Positions 35,305-43,892 are shown, numbered from the stretch's first letter. The stretch: 64,000 nt of DNA from Halopenitus persicus (GCF_002355635.1 NZ_AP017558.1:372001-436000), one strand, 5' to 3'. Notes: generated by a model not told the origin, from the sequence alone. Translations and numbers: made by a program.

Positions 35305-35775
35305 ATGCAAATCCGACCGGCGTGTCCCGGCGATGCCGAGGCACTACGGGCGGCGGTTTCCCGCGCGGGTGAAACGGCCGTGTTCGACGATTTCGGTGCA
35401 CCGATACTCGACGTCTCCGCGGCGGGGGTCCGTGAAGCCGCGGCGACGGCCGACTGCTCGTTTCTCGTCGAGGCCGACGGCAAACCCGTCGGCGTGGCGC
35501 TCGCGCATCCCGACTCCGACGGTCGGGAGGCTGAGCTGCTCGCGTTGTGGGTCCATCCCGACCACGCGGCCGACGACGTGGAGACGACCCTGCTCGGCAA
35601 CGTTGCGCGCTCGCTCGCGCGCGACGGCGTCGAGTCGATCCGGACGTCGGTCCCGCACGACGACCCGACGAGCCGGGAGTTCTACCGAGCCAACGGCTTC
35701 AACCACAAGACGAGCCGGGAGGGACCGGCCGGGACGGAGATCGTCTTCGTCGCCCCGGTCGAACGCCTCTCGTAG
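35305..35775 (+). CDS. GNAT family N-acetyltransferase
   Basis: A 156-residue GNAT protein. The fold motifs are MQIRPACPGDAEALRAAV, EADGKPVGVALAHPD, ELLALWVHPDHAADDVETTLL and SREFYRANGFNHKTSREGPAG. The acetyl-CoA loop (HPDHAADDVETTL) is diverged from R-x-x-G-x-G/A, so activity is not certain. A box GATATTCG lies about 30 nt upstream. It is followed by a methyltransferase 5 bp downstream. Confidence 0.85.
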   Translation: MQIRPACPGDAEALRAAVSRAGETAVFDDFGAPILDVSAAGVREAAATADCSFLVEADGKPVGVALAHPDSDGREAELLALWVHPDHAADDVETTLLGNVARSLARDGVESIRTSVPHDDPTSREFYRANGFNHKTSREGPAGTEIVFVAPVERLS

Positions 35776-35780
35776 CCCCG

Positions 35781-36404
35781 ATGTTCGGTCCCGGCGACTC
35801 GACGTTCGGTCCCGGCGACGTCCGGTTCTTCGACCGTCTCGCGCCGCTGTACGACTTCGTGATGCCGGGGGCCGATCCCGAGGTCCTCGCGGACGCGCTC
35901 GGCGTCGCGACCGGCCCGGTTCGGCGCGTGATCGACGTCGGTGGCGGATCCGGTCGCGCGGCGGCGCTGCCCGCCGGGCTGGACGCCGACGGCCCGGTCG
36001 TGGTCGACGCAAGTGCCGGGATGCTCGCACGTGCTCGTGAACGCGGGTTCGGCGCCGTTCGCGGCGACGCGGCGCGGCTCCCGGTCCACTCGAACGCGGT
36101 CGACGCCGCGGTGATCGTCGACGCGCTCCACCACTTTCCCGACGTTTCGGGCACGCTCGCGGAGCTGCGTCGAACGATACGTCCCGGCGGCGTGGTCGTG
36201 ATCCGCGAGTTCGATCCGTCACATCCGCTCGGGCGCGTTCTGGCCGTCGGCGAGCGAGCCATCGGGATGGACTCGGCGTTCGTCACGCCTGCCGCCCTCC
36301 GCGACGCGCTCGAGGCGACCGGGTTCGAGACGGCCGTCCCCGATGACGGATTCATGTACACGGTCGTCGGGCGAGTTCCGGACTCCGAGGACGCGTCGCG
36401 GTAG
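35781..36404 (+). CDS. SAM-dependent methyltransferase (UbiE/Methyltransf_11-like)
   Basis: A 207-residue Rossmann methyltransferase with motif I VIDVGGGSGRAAALPAG, motif II VVVDASAGML, motif III GDAARLPVHSNAVDAAVIVDALHHFPD and a class-typical IRPGGVVVIREFDP. Substrate is unknown; quinone or lipid is a common target in this group. The C-terminal codons are part of the first unit of a 25-bp array, and only the T in that unit makes the TAG stop. Confidence 0.9.
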   Translation: MFGPGDSTFGPGDVRFFDRLAPLYDFVMPGADPEVLADALGVATGPVRRVIDVGGGSGRAAALPAGLDADGPVVVDASAGMLARARERGFGAVRGDAARLPVHSNAVDAAVIVDALHHFPDVSGTLAELRRTIRPGGVVVIREFDPSHPLGRVLAVGERAIGMDSAFVTPAALRDALEATGFETAVPDDGFMYTVVGRVPDSEDASR

Positions 36405-36485
36405 GCCGGCCGAGGACGCGTCGCGGGAGGCCGGCCGAGGACGCGTCGCGGGAGGCCGGCCGAGGACGCGTCGCGGGAGGCCGGA
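36386..36485 (+). repeat. 25-bp tandem array that begins within the methyltransferase 3' end (4 copies)
   Basis: Units start at 36386, 36411, 36436 and 36461, each with CGAGGACGCGTCGCGG. The first has a T where the others have G, and that T makes the TAG stop at 36402-36404. In the other copies the codon would read through. Confidence 0.92.
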
Positions 36486-36539
36486 TCGGTCCCCGCGACG
36501 ATCCGCACGAAACAAGGGCACCCCGTCCGGAACGGGGGT

Positions 36540-36953
36540 ATGGACGTCGAAGCGTTCCTCGAGAGCCGCCTGGACCGTGCGGCGATCCCCCTGGCCGTGG
36601 GGGACGTCGTCGCGATCCTGGTGGTGTTGACGATCGGCGCGAACCAGCACAATCCGACCGACTTCCTGATCGAGAACCCGCTGTATCTCCTCGGGATCTA
36701 CGCGCCCTTCCTGATCGGCTGGGTGCTCGTAGCGCCCCTCATCGGCGCGTACTCGCCGGGGGCGGTCGAGTCCGCGAAGGCGTCGGTTCCGCTCGTCGTT
36801 CGATCGTGGATTCCGGCGGCGCTGATCGGACTCGGGCTCCGGGCGACCCCGGTCTTTCACGGCGGCGTGCAGGCGGTCTTTGTCGCGGTGATGGTGGTGA
36901 CGGGTGCGGTCGCGCTCGTCGTCTGGCGGGGGCTGTACTTCAAGCTCAGGTGA
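36540..36953 (+). CDS. DUF3054 family membrane protein
   Basis: A 137-residue membrane protein with four predicted transmembrane segments (IPLAVGDVVAILVVLTIGAN, YLLGIYAPFLIGWVLVAPLI, SWIPAALIGLGLRA, AVFVAVMVVTGAVALVVW). A charged N-terminal helix (MDVEAFLESRLDRA) precedes them. This matches the DUF3054 topology and length. Function is unknown. Confidence 0.82.
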   Translation: MDVEAFLESRLDRAAIPLAVGDVVAILVVLTIGANQHNPTDFLIENPLYLLGIYAPFLIGWVLVAPLIGAYSPGAVESAKASVPLVVRSWIPAALIGLGLRATPVFHGGVQAVFVAVMVVTGAVALVVWRGLYFKLR

Positions 36954-37056
36954 CGCCACCCACCATAAATCACGAATCGAACACGTTCCGGCTTTTATAT
37001 GGATCGGGTCGAATACGTTCGCCGTCCTTCTCGTCGGTCGGGAACCTGCAGCCCCC

Positions 37057-37066
37057 CTATTTATGT
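37057..37066 (+). promoter_or_regulatory. TATA box of the multicopper oxidase gene
   Basis: CCTATTTATG is centred about 27 nt before the ATG at 37089. A second AT-rich box (CTTTTATATG, 36993-37002) lies further upstream and may be an alternative promoter. Confidence 0.55.
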
Positions 37067-37088
37067 ACGGGTCCTCGCTCCAGGTGTG

Positions 37089-38240
37089 ATGAACGACCGC
37101 ATCGGCGCACCCGGCTCGAACGTGTCGCGACGCGAATTTCTGGCGGCCACCGGCGGCGTCGGCTCCGCACTGCTTGCGGGCTGTCAGGCCCCGTCGAACG
37201 GCGGCGGCGCGAAGGCAATGACCGACTCGACGCCGACTCAAACGTCCGCGGAGTCGCTGCCGCGGACCAGCCCGCCCGAGGTCGTGGACGTCGACGAGCA
37301 GGGCGGTTCGGTGACGCTGTCGACCCAGCCGGCGGTCCACGCGGCCCACCCGCTCGACTCGATGGGCGGGCCCGTCGAGCTGCCCCGCGTGTGGGCGTTT
37401 CGGGCCGACGACGGCGACCCGAGCGTGCCCGGACCGATCATCCGGACGACCGAGGGCGAGGACATCGAGGTGACCCTCGACAACACCGACGGCCACCTTC
37501 CCCACACGATCCACTTCCACGGCTCGCAGAAGGCCTGGAAGGACGACGGCGTCCCGACGACGACCGGGATCACGGTCGCGCCAGGCGAGCAGCACACCTA
37601 CGAGATCCCGGCCAACGTCCCCGGCACGCACCTCTATCACTGCCACTTCCAGACGCAGCGGCACATCGACATGGGGATGTACGGGATCTTCCGCGTCGAC
37701 CCCAAGGGCTACGAGCCGGCCGACCGGGAGTACTTCATGACGGTGAAGGACTGGGACTCTCGGCTCAACCGGATGATGGCCGGCGAGGACGTCTCCTACA
37801 GCCCGCGGAACCGAAACCCGGACGTCTTCACCGTCAACGGGAAGGTCGCGCCGCGGACGTTCCACCCCGAGGACGGCTCGCCGATGATCGTCGACCACGG
37901 CGACACGGTCCGGCTGCACTGGGTCAACGCGGGCTACATGAGCCACCCGCTGCACATCCATAACCACCGATTCACGCGGACCGAGAAGGACGGCGGGACG
38001 ATCCCCGAGGTCGCCCGCCACGAGATGGACGTCTGTAACGTCGCGCCGGCCGAGCGACACACCGTCGAGTTCACGGCGGACGCCGACCCCGGCATCTACC
38101 CGATGCACTGTCACAAGGTCGACCACGTGATGAACGGGAACGTCTATCCGGGCGGGATGCTCTCGGCGATCGTCTACCGCGAGGCGATGAACACCGACGT
38201 CTTCGCCGACCTGATGGAGTACGCTGGCTACCAGGGGTGA
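37089..38240 (+). CDS. two-domain multicopper oxidase, Tat-exported lipoprotein
   Basis: A 383-residue exported oxidase. SRREFLAATGGVGSALLAGC is a Tat signal with a lipobox (Cys32). Copper motifs are HTIHFHG (139-145), HLYHCHF (181-187), HPLHIHNH (286-293) and MHCHKVDH (339-346). Thus both cupredoxin domains have a candidate type 1 cysteine (Cys185 and Cys341), and His pairs can form the trinuclear site between them. That resembles two-domain laccase-like enzymes. The substrate is unknown; metal, phenol or nitrite oxidation or reduction are all possible. Confidence 0.9.
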   Translation: MNDRIGAPGSNVSRREFLAATGGVGSALLAGCQAPSNGGGAKAMTDSTPTQTSAESLPRTSPPEVVDVDEQGGSVTLSTQPAVHAAHPLDSMGGPVELPRVWAFRADDGDPSVPGPIIRTTEGEDIEVTLDNTDGHLPHTIHFHGSQKAWKDDGVPTTTGITVAPGEQHTYEIPANVPGTHLYHCHFQTQRHIDMGMYGIFRVDPKGYEPADREYFMTVKDWDSRLNRMMAGEDVSYSPRNRNPDVFTVNGKVAPRTFHPEDGSPMIVDHGDTVRLHWVNAGYMSHPLHIHNHRFTRTEKDGGTIPEVARHEMDVCNVAPAERHTVEFTADADPGIYPMHCHKVDHVMNGNVYPGGMLSAIVYREAMNTDVFADLMEYAGYQG

Positions 38241-38257
38241 GACCGCGACCGGCGAGC

Positions 38258-39733
38258 CTACGCCGCGTTTCGGCGACCGAGAACGATCCCGGTGACCGAC
38301 GCGACGGTCGCGAACCCGGCGAGGACGAGGAACAGCGTCGGCTCGGTGGCGTACTCGAGGATCGTCCCCGCGATCGCGCCGCCGAGCGCCCCCACGCCGA
38401 AGACGCCGAGGTAGGTGTAGCCGTACGAGAGTCCACGCGTGCCGGCGGGCGTGTACTCCGCGACGGTCGCCTGGTATAGCGGCTGGACGAGGAACAGGAA
38501 CACGCCCATCAGCGCCCCGACGACCGCGAGCGGGACGAGTCCGAGGCCGGCCGCGGGAAGGAACGCGAGCGCGAGCACCGCGAGCCCGCCGAACCCGACC
38601 GCGATGCCGTACTCGACCGGCACGCGGTCCGTCAGCTTGCCGCCGACGTACTGGCCGACCACGCCGATCAGCAACAGTCCCGAGTAGAAGTAGTCGCTCG
38701 GCGCGAGCGTGTTCCCGTCGCTCGGATCGACCCCCAGCGGGCCGTGGAGGGCCTCCGGGAGGAGCGCGGCGATCGCGATCGGCTCGAACCCCTCGAGGCG
38801 TCCGAGCAGCTCCGGGAGGAACGTGAGGAACCCGCGGTAGTAGAGTCCCGAGCACATCACGACGAGGAAGACGAGCGCGAAGCTCCCGGCGAAGAGCCGC
38901 CGCGACTCGGCCCGGAACGCCGCGACCGAGTCGACGCCCGCGCTCGCCTTCGAGTCCCCGCCGCCGTCATCGCCGCCATCGCCGTCGGTCGCTGTGCCGC
39001 CGTCGCCGTCGGTCGCTGCGCTGCCGTCGCCGTCGGTCGCTGCGCTGCCGTCGCCGTCGGTCGCTGCGCTGCCGTCGCCGTCGGTTGCCGCCGCGACGCC
39101 GTCACCGTCAGCCTCGCTCCCGTCCTCGTCCCCGTCCGTCCCGATGGCGGCTTCGGGATCGATGTCGGACCGGGAGGCGTAGACGGCCGCCAGCAGCGCC
39201 GGAACCGCCAGCAGTCCCGCGACGACGCGCCAGTCGAGCACCAGAAGCAGCGTGGCCGCGACGAGGGGACCGAGGCCGATCCCGAGGTTCCCGGCGATCC
39301 CGTGATACGCGAAACCGGTCCCGCGCTCCTCGATCCCCTTCGAGATGAGCGAGAGGCCGGCCGGGTGGTACACCGAGGCGGCGACCCCCCACACGACGAG
39401 CGCCAGCGTGATCACCACCACGGTCGGCGCGAGCGCCAGCAGGCCGAAGGACGCGCCCATCCCGACCAGACACCACGTGATGAGCCGGCGGGAGCCGATC
39501 CGGTCGACCAGGATTCCACCCGGGAGGGCGCCGAGGCCGAACAGGCCGTAGCCGATCGTCACCACGACGCCGAGGGTCGCGGTCGTCACCTCGAGGGTCA
39601 TCACGCCGAGGTCGATGACCGAGAACTCCGTCAGCCAGATCGCGACGAAGATCGGGACCGCGAGCTCGTAGGTGTGGACCATCCCGTGTGCCAGGGTGAC
39701 CAACGCGACGATGGAGCGGTCGTTCCGGTTCAC
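38258..39733 (-). CDS. MFS transporter
   Basis: A 491-residue major facilitator transporter with about 12 membrane segments. The loop 2-3 signature is GGILVDRIGSRRLI (94-107 region), with the fosmidomycin-resistance-like N-terminus ALVTLAHGMVHTYELAVPIF. Between segments 6 and 7 lies an Asp/Gly/Ala-rich cytosolic loop of about 70 residues, five copies of an eight-residue unit (TDGDGSAA) encoded by a 24-bp array. Substrate cannot be predicted. It is convergent with the multicopper oxidase gene. Confidence 0.9.
   Translation of the reverse strand: MNRNDRSIVALVTLAHGMVHTYELAVPIFVAIWLTEFSVIDLGVMTLEVTTATLGVVVTIGYGLFGLGALPGGILVDRIGSRRLITWCLVGMGASFGLLALAPTVVVITLALVVWGVAASVYHPAGLSLISKGIEERGTGFAYHGIAGNLGIGLGPLVAATLLLVLDWRVVAGLLAVPALLAAVYASRSDIDPEAAIGTDGDEDGSEADGDGVAAATDGDGSAATDGDGSAATDGDGSAATDGDGGTATDGDGGDDGGGDSKASAGVDSVAAFRAESRRLFAGSFALVFLVVMCSGLYYRGFLTFLPELLGRLEGFEPIAIAALLPEALHGPLGVDPSDGNTLAPSDYFYSGLLLIGVVGQYVGGKLTDRVPVEYGIAVGFGGLAVLALAFLPAAGLGLVPLAVVGALMGVFLFLVQPLYQATVAEYTPAGTRGLSYGYTYLGVFGVGALGGAIAGTILEYATEPTLFLVLAGFATVASVTGIVLGRRNAA
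38975..39094 (-). repeat. 24-bp tandem array inside the MFS gene (5 copies)
   Basis: Units begin at 38975, 38999, 39023, 39047 and 39071; the middle copies share GCCGTCGCCGTCGGTCGCTG. They encode the acidic TDGDGSAA unit in the central cytosolic loop and keep the frame. Confidence 0.92.
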
Positions 39734-39933
39734 TGCCGCCGTCTCGGGCGCGCGGGTAGTTTATGGCTCCGATCGGCGTTGGAGTCCGTTCGGGTTGCGG
39801 TCCGTTCGGGTTGCGGCCCCTTCGGCGTTGGTTTCCTCGCGGAGCGGTGACCACCTCGCGGATCGGTGCCGGCCCGTGCACCGATCATCGCTTCCACACA
39901 TCGACTGGCGCTCGGACGGTTCATAAGTTATGA

Positions 39934-39954
39934 GATGGTTTCAAGTCAACCATC
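39934..39954. promoter_or_regulatory. 7-bp perfect inverted repeat upstream of the 87-aa membrane gene
   Basis: GATGGTT-TCAAGTC-AACCATC lies about 30 bp before the TATA box of the gene at 40019 and in the divergent gap to the MFS gene. It could be an operator. No regulator gene is adjacent. Confidence 0.45.
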
Positions 39955-39982
39955 CGATCGTGACTCCGTGGGCACGGGAAAC

Positions 39983-39991
39983 AATTATATA
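39983..39991 (+). promoter_or_regulatory. TATA box of the 87-aa membrane gene
   Basis: AATTATATA lies 28-36 nt before the ATG at 40019, in a stretch visibly richer in AT than its surroundings. A strong, leaderless-type promoter. Confidence 0.6.
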
Positions 39992-40018
39992 CCCATCGTC
40001 CGTACTATTGATCGTATT

Positions 40019-40282
40019 ATGACTGGATACTACGACTACATCCTCGGCCTCATCCCCGCGGCGCTCATCGGGATCACTCTCGCGTTGACTCTCGTGGGCC
40101 TCCCCGTGGTGTCGGCCGTGCCCGTCGGCGCGACGGTCGCGATCGGACTGATGGGCCACGCGATGTTCCTCAAGGGTCCAGTCCCGGAGACGCCCTCCAT
40201 CGAGACGAACGGTTTCGGCGCCGAATCCGGCGTCGACCGATCGACGCAGTCCCCCGGACTGTCCGCGCAGAACGCGGACTGA
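40019..40282 (+). CDS. small haloarchaeal membrane protein, 87 aa
   Basis: An 87-residue protein with two hydrophobic segments (YILGLIPAALIGITLALTLV and VPVGATVAIGLMGHAMFL) and a polar C-terminal tail of about 35 residues with PETPSIETNGFGAESG. It resembles small conserved haloarchaeal membrane proteins without known function. A T5 tract 7 nt after the stop is a good terminator. It has its own strong TATA box and an inverted repeat upstream, so it is a separately regulated gene. Confidence 0.72.
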   Translation: MTGYYDYILGLIPAALIGITLALTLVGLPVVSAVPVGATVAIGLMGHAMFLKGPVPETPSIETNGFGAESGVDRSTQSPGLSAQNAD

Positions 40283-40287
40283 TCCGT

Positions 40288-40294
40288 CCGTTTT
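40288..40294 (+). terminator. T-tract terminator after the 87-aa membrane gene
   Basis: GTTTTTCG follows the stop codon within 10 nt, a typical haloarchaeal T-tract end. Confidence 0.5.
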
Positions 40295-40318
40295 TCGTCA
40301 CGATCCGCCGTCGCGTCC

Positions 40319-40350
40319 TGATCGCGGGCCCTGATCGCGGGCCCTGATCC
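40319..40350 (+). repeat. 13-bp tandem duplication between the 87-aa gene and the cyclodeaminase gene
   Basis: TGATCGCGGGCCC is repeated, followed by TGATCC. It lies about 35 bp after a stop codon in non-coding sequence. Confidence 0.7.
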
Positions 40351-40376
40351 TCGACCGGCCGTGTGGCCTCCTCAAC

Positions 40377-40386
40377 CGTTTTATCG
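40377..40386 (+). promoter_or_regulatory. TATA box of the ornithine cyclodeaminase family gene
   Basis: CGTTTTATCG is centred 26 nt before the GTG at 40407 and supports this start. Confidence 0.6.
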
Positions 40387-40406
40387 TTGCCCGCCGAACC
40401 GCGAGT

Positions 40407-41417
40407 GTGACCGAGACACTGTTCCTCACCAGCGGCGAGGTCGCGGGGCTCGCGGGGCCGGCCGAATACGTCGACGTCGTCCGTGACGGCTACCGGCAGG
40501 TCGGCGAGGGCGCGCCCGCCGAACCGAGGACGAAGCTCGTGAATCGGGACCCAGCGGGGATGTTGACCACCTACGCCGCGATCCTCCCGGAGACCGGCGC
40601 GATGGGCGGGTACACCTACGCGGCCGGATTCGGCGCGAAGGACGTCTGGTTCATGACGCCGCTGTTCGACGCCGACTCCGGCGAACCGCTCGCGCTCATC
40701 GACGGCGCGTCGATGAATCCGTTTAAAACCGGAGCCGCCGGAGCGGTCGGCGTCGACGCGCTCGCGCGGGAGGACGCCGCCGAGGTCGCCGTCATCGGCG
40801 CCGGCGCGCAGGCTCGCGGCCAGCTCCGGGCGACGGCGACGGTCCGCGAGTTCGACGCCGGCCGGGTCTACTCGCCGACCCCCGAGAGCCGGGAGACGTT
40901 CGCCGCGGAGCTGACCGACACGCTGTCGTTCCCCGTCGAGGCGGTCGACTCCAGCGCCGCGGCGCTTGCGGACGCCGACGTCGTGATCACCGCGACGAAC
41001 GCGAGCGATCCGGTGATCGACGACGGCGACGTCGAGCCCGGCACCCACATCACGGCGATGGGGCAGTACACGCCCGGCAAGAACGAGCTGCCGCCGGAGA
41101 CGATCGCTCGAGCGACGTACGTCCCCGACCTTCGGGATCGCGTGCTGCAGGACGCCGGCTCCTTCCTCGCGGCGATCGATGCGGGCCTGATCGACGAGGC
41201 GGATCCGGAGGCCCACGTCCACGCCGAACTCGGTGAGATCGTCGCCGGGAGCGTCCCCGGCCGAACGGATGCGGACGAGGTGACGATCTTCGACTCCGGC
41301 GGCACCGGGATCGAGACCGTCGCGGCGGCACACCTCCTGTACGAACGCGCGGTCGAGCGGGGATTAGGGGAAACGATCTCGATATCGCCCGGCAGCGAGG
41401 CGCTCACGGGACGATAA
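40407..41417 (+). CDS. ornithine cyclodeaminase/mu-crystallin family enzyme (archaeal alanine dehydrogenase-like)
   Basis: A 336-residue NAD(P)-dependent enzyme starting at GTG. The family motifs KLVNRDPAGMLTTYAAILPE, GGYTYAAGFGAKD and LALIDGASMNPFKTGAAGAVGVD are present, and the nucleotide loop is VIGAGAQARGQL (130-141). The family includes ornithine cyclodeaminase, archaeal alanine dehydrogenase and other imine-reducing enzymes; sequence alone does not choose. It ends 2 bp before the convergent pelA stop. Confidence 0.88.
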   Translation: MTETLFLTSGEVAGLAGPAEYVDVVRDGYRQVGEGAPAEPRTKLVNRDPAGMLTTYAAILPETGAMGGYTYAAGFGAKDVWFMTPLFDADSGEPLALIDGASMNPFKTGAAGAVGVDALAREDAAEVAVIGAGAQARGQLRATATVREFDAGRVYSPTPESRETFAAELTDTLSFPVEAVDSSAAALADADVVITATNASDPVIDDGDVEPGTHITAMGQYTPGKNELPPETIARATYVPDLRDRVLQDAGSFLAAIDAGLIDEADPEAHVHAELGEIVAGSVPGRTDADEVTIFDSGGTGIETVAAAHLLYERAVERGLGETISISPGSEALTGR

Positions 41418-41419
41418 AA

Positions 41420-42487
41420 TCACGTGAGCCGATAACGAAGTATCGCGGCGATGCCGCCGAGGTTGTGGAGCTGCTCGCCCGGGGCGAACTCGCTGGAGAA
41501 GACGACGACGTCGCCGCCCTGCTGTTCGACCGATTCGATCACGTCGTTGACGTCGATCTCCCAGTCACCGTCGCCCTGTCTCTCGGTCCGGAGCCGGTCG
41601 TCGACGACCAACAGCGTCTCCACCGCGCCGAATTCGGCGGCCTCGGCGACGTCCGCCGGTCCGTAGGTGGCCTTCGCGCCCTCGGCGATCCGCTCGGTCA
41701 GATCGTCGATGAGCGCCGCCTCCTTCGCGATCCGGGTTTCGTCCTGGACCTCCTCGACGGCGCCCCGCTTGAGGACCTCGTGGACGCCGCGGTCGCCCAC
41801 GCTCGCGGTATCGACGACGCGGATCGAGGCGTCGAGCTCGGGGAACTCCTCGGCGACGTACTCGCGTGCGTCCCGCTTGGTGAAGCCCGGCCCCGCGAGG
41901 ATGATCGCGTCGGCGTCGAGGTGGACGAGCGCGGACCCGAGCTCCTCGAAGAGTTCGGTTCGGGGCCGGGCGTACTCGCCCTTGCCGGTCGGCCGCGTGA
42001 ACGAGGCGTACTCGTCGGTGCCGTACTGCTCGACGGTGTGGATGAACGCCGCGCCCTCCTCGACGGTCGCGATCGCGACGTCGGGGTTCTCGGCGGCTTC
42101 GGTGGCCTCCTCGATCCGCTCGAGCTGGTCGGGCTTGAAGCGCTTCTCGACGGTGATCTCGTCGTGTTCCTCGACGTTGATCGTGTGGTGTTGCCCGAGC
42201 TGGTCCTCGCGGGAACAGCCGACGATCTCGCCGCCGACCCGCAGCCGGTTGGCGAACCGGGCGAACTCGACGGTCTCGACCGCGAGCGTGACGAACAGGT
42301 GCTCGCGCTCCCCGCCGGTGTCCCGCATCTGGTCGTCGTTTCGCTGGATCCGACGCGTCGTGTCGCCCTCGACGCGGTCGCCCGGCTCGAGGACGTGTGA
42401 GAGATGCCAGAGGTCGTCGACGGTCTCCGGGACGAGGGAGAGTCGCTCACGCCCCTCCTCCCCGTGGCCACGATCCGTGATTCGCAT
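41420..42487 (-). CDS. pelA: mRNA surveillance protein Pelota
   Basis: A 355-residue eRF1-related protein that rescues stalled ribosomes with aEF-1alpha and ABCE1. Domain 1 (1-130) begins [22 protein letters not shown] and includes [15 protein letters not shown]. Domain 2 has [28 protein letters not shown], and domain 3 carries [16 protein letters not shown] and [13 protein letters not shown]. The GGQ of release factors is absent, as expected for Pelota. Length is normal. Confidence 0.96.
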   Translation of the reverse strand: MRITDRGHGEEGRERLSLVPETVDDLWHLSHVLEPGDRVEGDTTRRIQRNDDQMRDTGGEREHLFVTLAVETVEFARFANRLRVGGEIVGCSREDQLGQHHTINVEEHDEITVEKRFKPDQLERIEEATEAAENPDVAIATVEEGAAFIHTVEQYGTDEYASFTRPTGKGEYARPRTELFEELGSALVHLDADAIILAGPGFTKRDAREYVAEEFPELDASIRVVDTASVGDRGVHEVLKRGAVEEVQDETRIAKEAALIDDLTERIAEGAKATYGPADVAEAAEFGAVETLLVVDDRLRTERQGDGDWEIDVNDVIESVEQQGGDVVVFSSEFAPGEQLHNLGGIAAILRYRLT

Positions 42488-42511
42488 ACCGGCGGTTCGC
42501 CCGCCGAGGTA

Positions 42512-43813
42512 TCAACGCTTGGCTTCTCGGCTCGACGTCCCGTCCGTCCCCCAGACGAACCCGCCGGTCGTCTCGTCGACGCTTTCGTCGGAATCGTCGG
42601 GCGCATCGGAATCGTCGGGCGCATCGGAATCGTCGGGCGCATCGGAATCGTCGGAATCGTCGGAAGCGCCGGAAGCGTCGGCACGCGAGGGCTCGTCCGT
42701 TGCGGCAGGATCGACGCGACGACCGACCTGGAGCGCCGGTGCAACGTCGTGATCGACCGGAAGTTCCTCTCCATCCCGTGACTCGGCCGCCACACGATCG
42801 TTTTCCGCAGTTTCCCCGGCGGTCACGGAAGCCTTCGAATCAGCCGGCGTTTCGGCGGAGCTGCCGCGCGAAACGGGCTCATCGACCGGGCTGGAGTCAC
42901 CGCCCGAGTCGGGGCGGGATTCATCGTCCGAGTCGGGGCGGGACCGAAGCGCCGGCGCGGCACCGCGGCCGTACAGCGACCGGGTCACGATCCGGACCAC
43001 GAACAGGCCGGCGATCCCGACGAGGAACGGGGTCAGCGCGAGCGCCAGCGCGGCACCGACGATCCCCACGGCCGCCTCGAGGAGCCAGCCGACGGCGTAC
43101 TCGCCGGTTCCGGCGACCCGAAGGACGCGACGGGGACGAAGCCCGTCGCGCAGTCGGCCGGTCGCGGCGAAGCAGGCCAGCCCCGCCGGCCGGACGTAGA
43201 TGGCGCCCGCGGCCACGCTGCAGGTCGTGGCGACCGTCACGGCGCCGATCGCGAGGACGGCGATCGAGGCGCCGGCGGGATCGAGGAGGACGGCGCCGAT
43301 CTCGCCGGCCACGGATCGGAGGACCTCGATCCCGGCTGATCCGACGCCGATCGGACTGGAACCGGTGGTCGAACCGAGACCGGTGGTCGGATCGAGGCCG
43401 GCCGGGAGCGGTCGCGTCACCGCCTCGCCGAGCGGGATGCCGGATTCCCGCGCGGACTGGACGGTGATGGCGGCGAGCCCGATCACCGGAACGAGCGCCG
43501 CCGGGAGCGCGTAGCCGATCGACAGCAGGATGGACTTGACGCCGTCGACGTACAGCGACGGGAAGTCCCGGAACGCCGGGGCGCCGGGGTCGCCCTCGAT
43601 CCCCGCGTGGACGACGGACACGTCGTAACCACGCAGGAGGAACAGCGGCGCGCCCAGGACCGGCAGGAGGACGACGACTCGCGGATCGACGACGACGCCG
43701 ACGAGCCAGGCCAACGCCGCGATCCGACCGAGGACGAGGAGGGCGGTGCCGACCAGGACCGTCGCCACGACGTCGGGGCCGCGGCCGGGGGTCGCGATCG
43801 CCTCGCGGAGCAT
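42512..43813 (-). CDS. DUF4013 family membrane protein with acidic repeat tail
   Basis: A 433-residue protein. The N-terminal 290 residues carry six or more membrane segments and the DUF4013 pattern (APLFLLRGYDVSVVHAGIEG, DFPSLYVDGVKSILLSIGYALP, CFAATGRLRDGLRPRRVLRV). The last 140 residues are hydrophilic, Asp/Ser-rich and disordered, with an 18-bp array coding for DDSDAP. The ATG at 43813 is preferred because it opens directly into the membrane domain. Function is unknown. Confidence 0.82.
   Translation of the reverse strand: MLREAIATPGRGPDVVATVLVGTALLVLGRIAALAWLVGVVVDPRVVVLLPVLGAPLFLLRGYDVSVVHAGIEGDPGAPAFRDFPSLYVDGVKSILLSIGYALPAALVPVIGLAAITVQSARESGIPLGEAVTRPLPAGLDPTTGLGSTTGSSPIGVGSAGIEVLRSVAGEIGAVLLDPAGASIAVLAIGAVTVATTCSVAAGAIYVRPAGLACFAATGRLRDGLRPRRVLRVAGTGEYAVGWLLEAAVGIVGAALALALTPFLVGIAGLFVVRIVTRSLYGRGAAPALRSRPDSDDESRPDSGGDSSPVDEPVSRGSSAETPADSKASVTAGETAENDRVAAESRDGEELPVDHDVAPALQVGRRVDPAATDEPSRADASGASDDSDDSDAPDDSDAPDDSDAPDDSDESVDETTGGFVWGTDGTSSREAKR
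42591..42656 (-). repeat. 18-bp tandem array inside the DUF4013 gene (about 3.7 copies)
   Basis: Units start at 42591, 42609, 42627 and 42645 and share GAATCGTCGGGCGCATCG. They code for DDSDAP in the acidic tail. Confidence 0.92.
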
Positions 43814-43892
43814 ACCGACACGTCTCGCCGTGTTTATAAATAGTTCCTGGCAAGGGACCGTATGCAACGCGTCGGCACGCGAGGTGCACGAC

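Noticed and set aside
31565-35401. Very long minus-strand frame across ileS and the 22-bp array
   Set aside because: It is the antisense shadow of ileS continued through an array that is open in all frames. Composition is not that of a haloarchaeal protein with domains.
36219-38855. Long minus-strand frame opposite the multicopper oxidase gene
   Set aside because: Antisense shadow in high-GC DNA; the plus strand carries clear copper motifs and a Tat signal.
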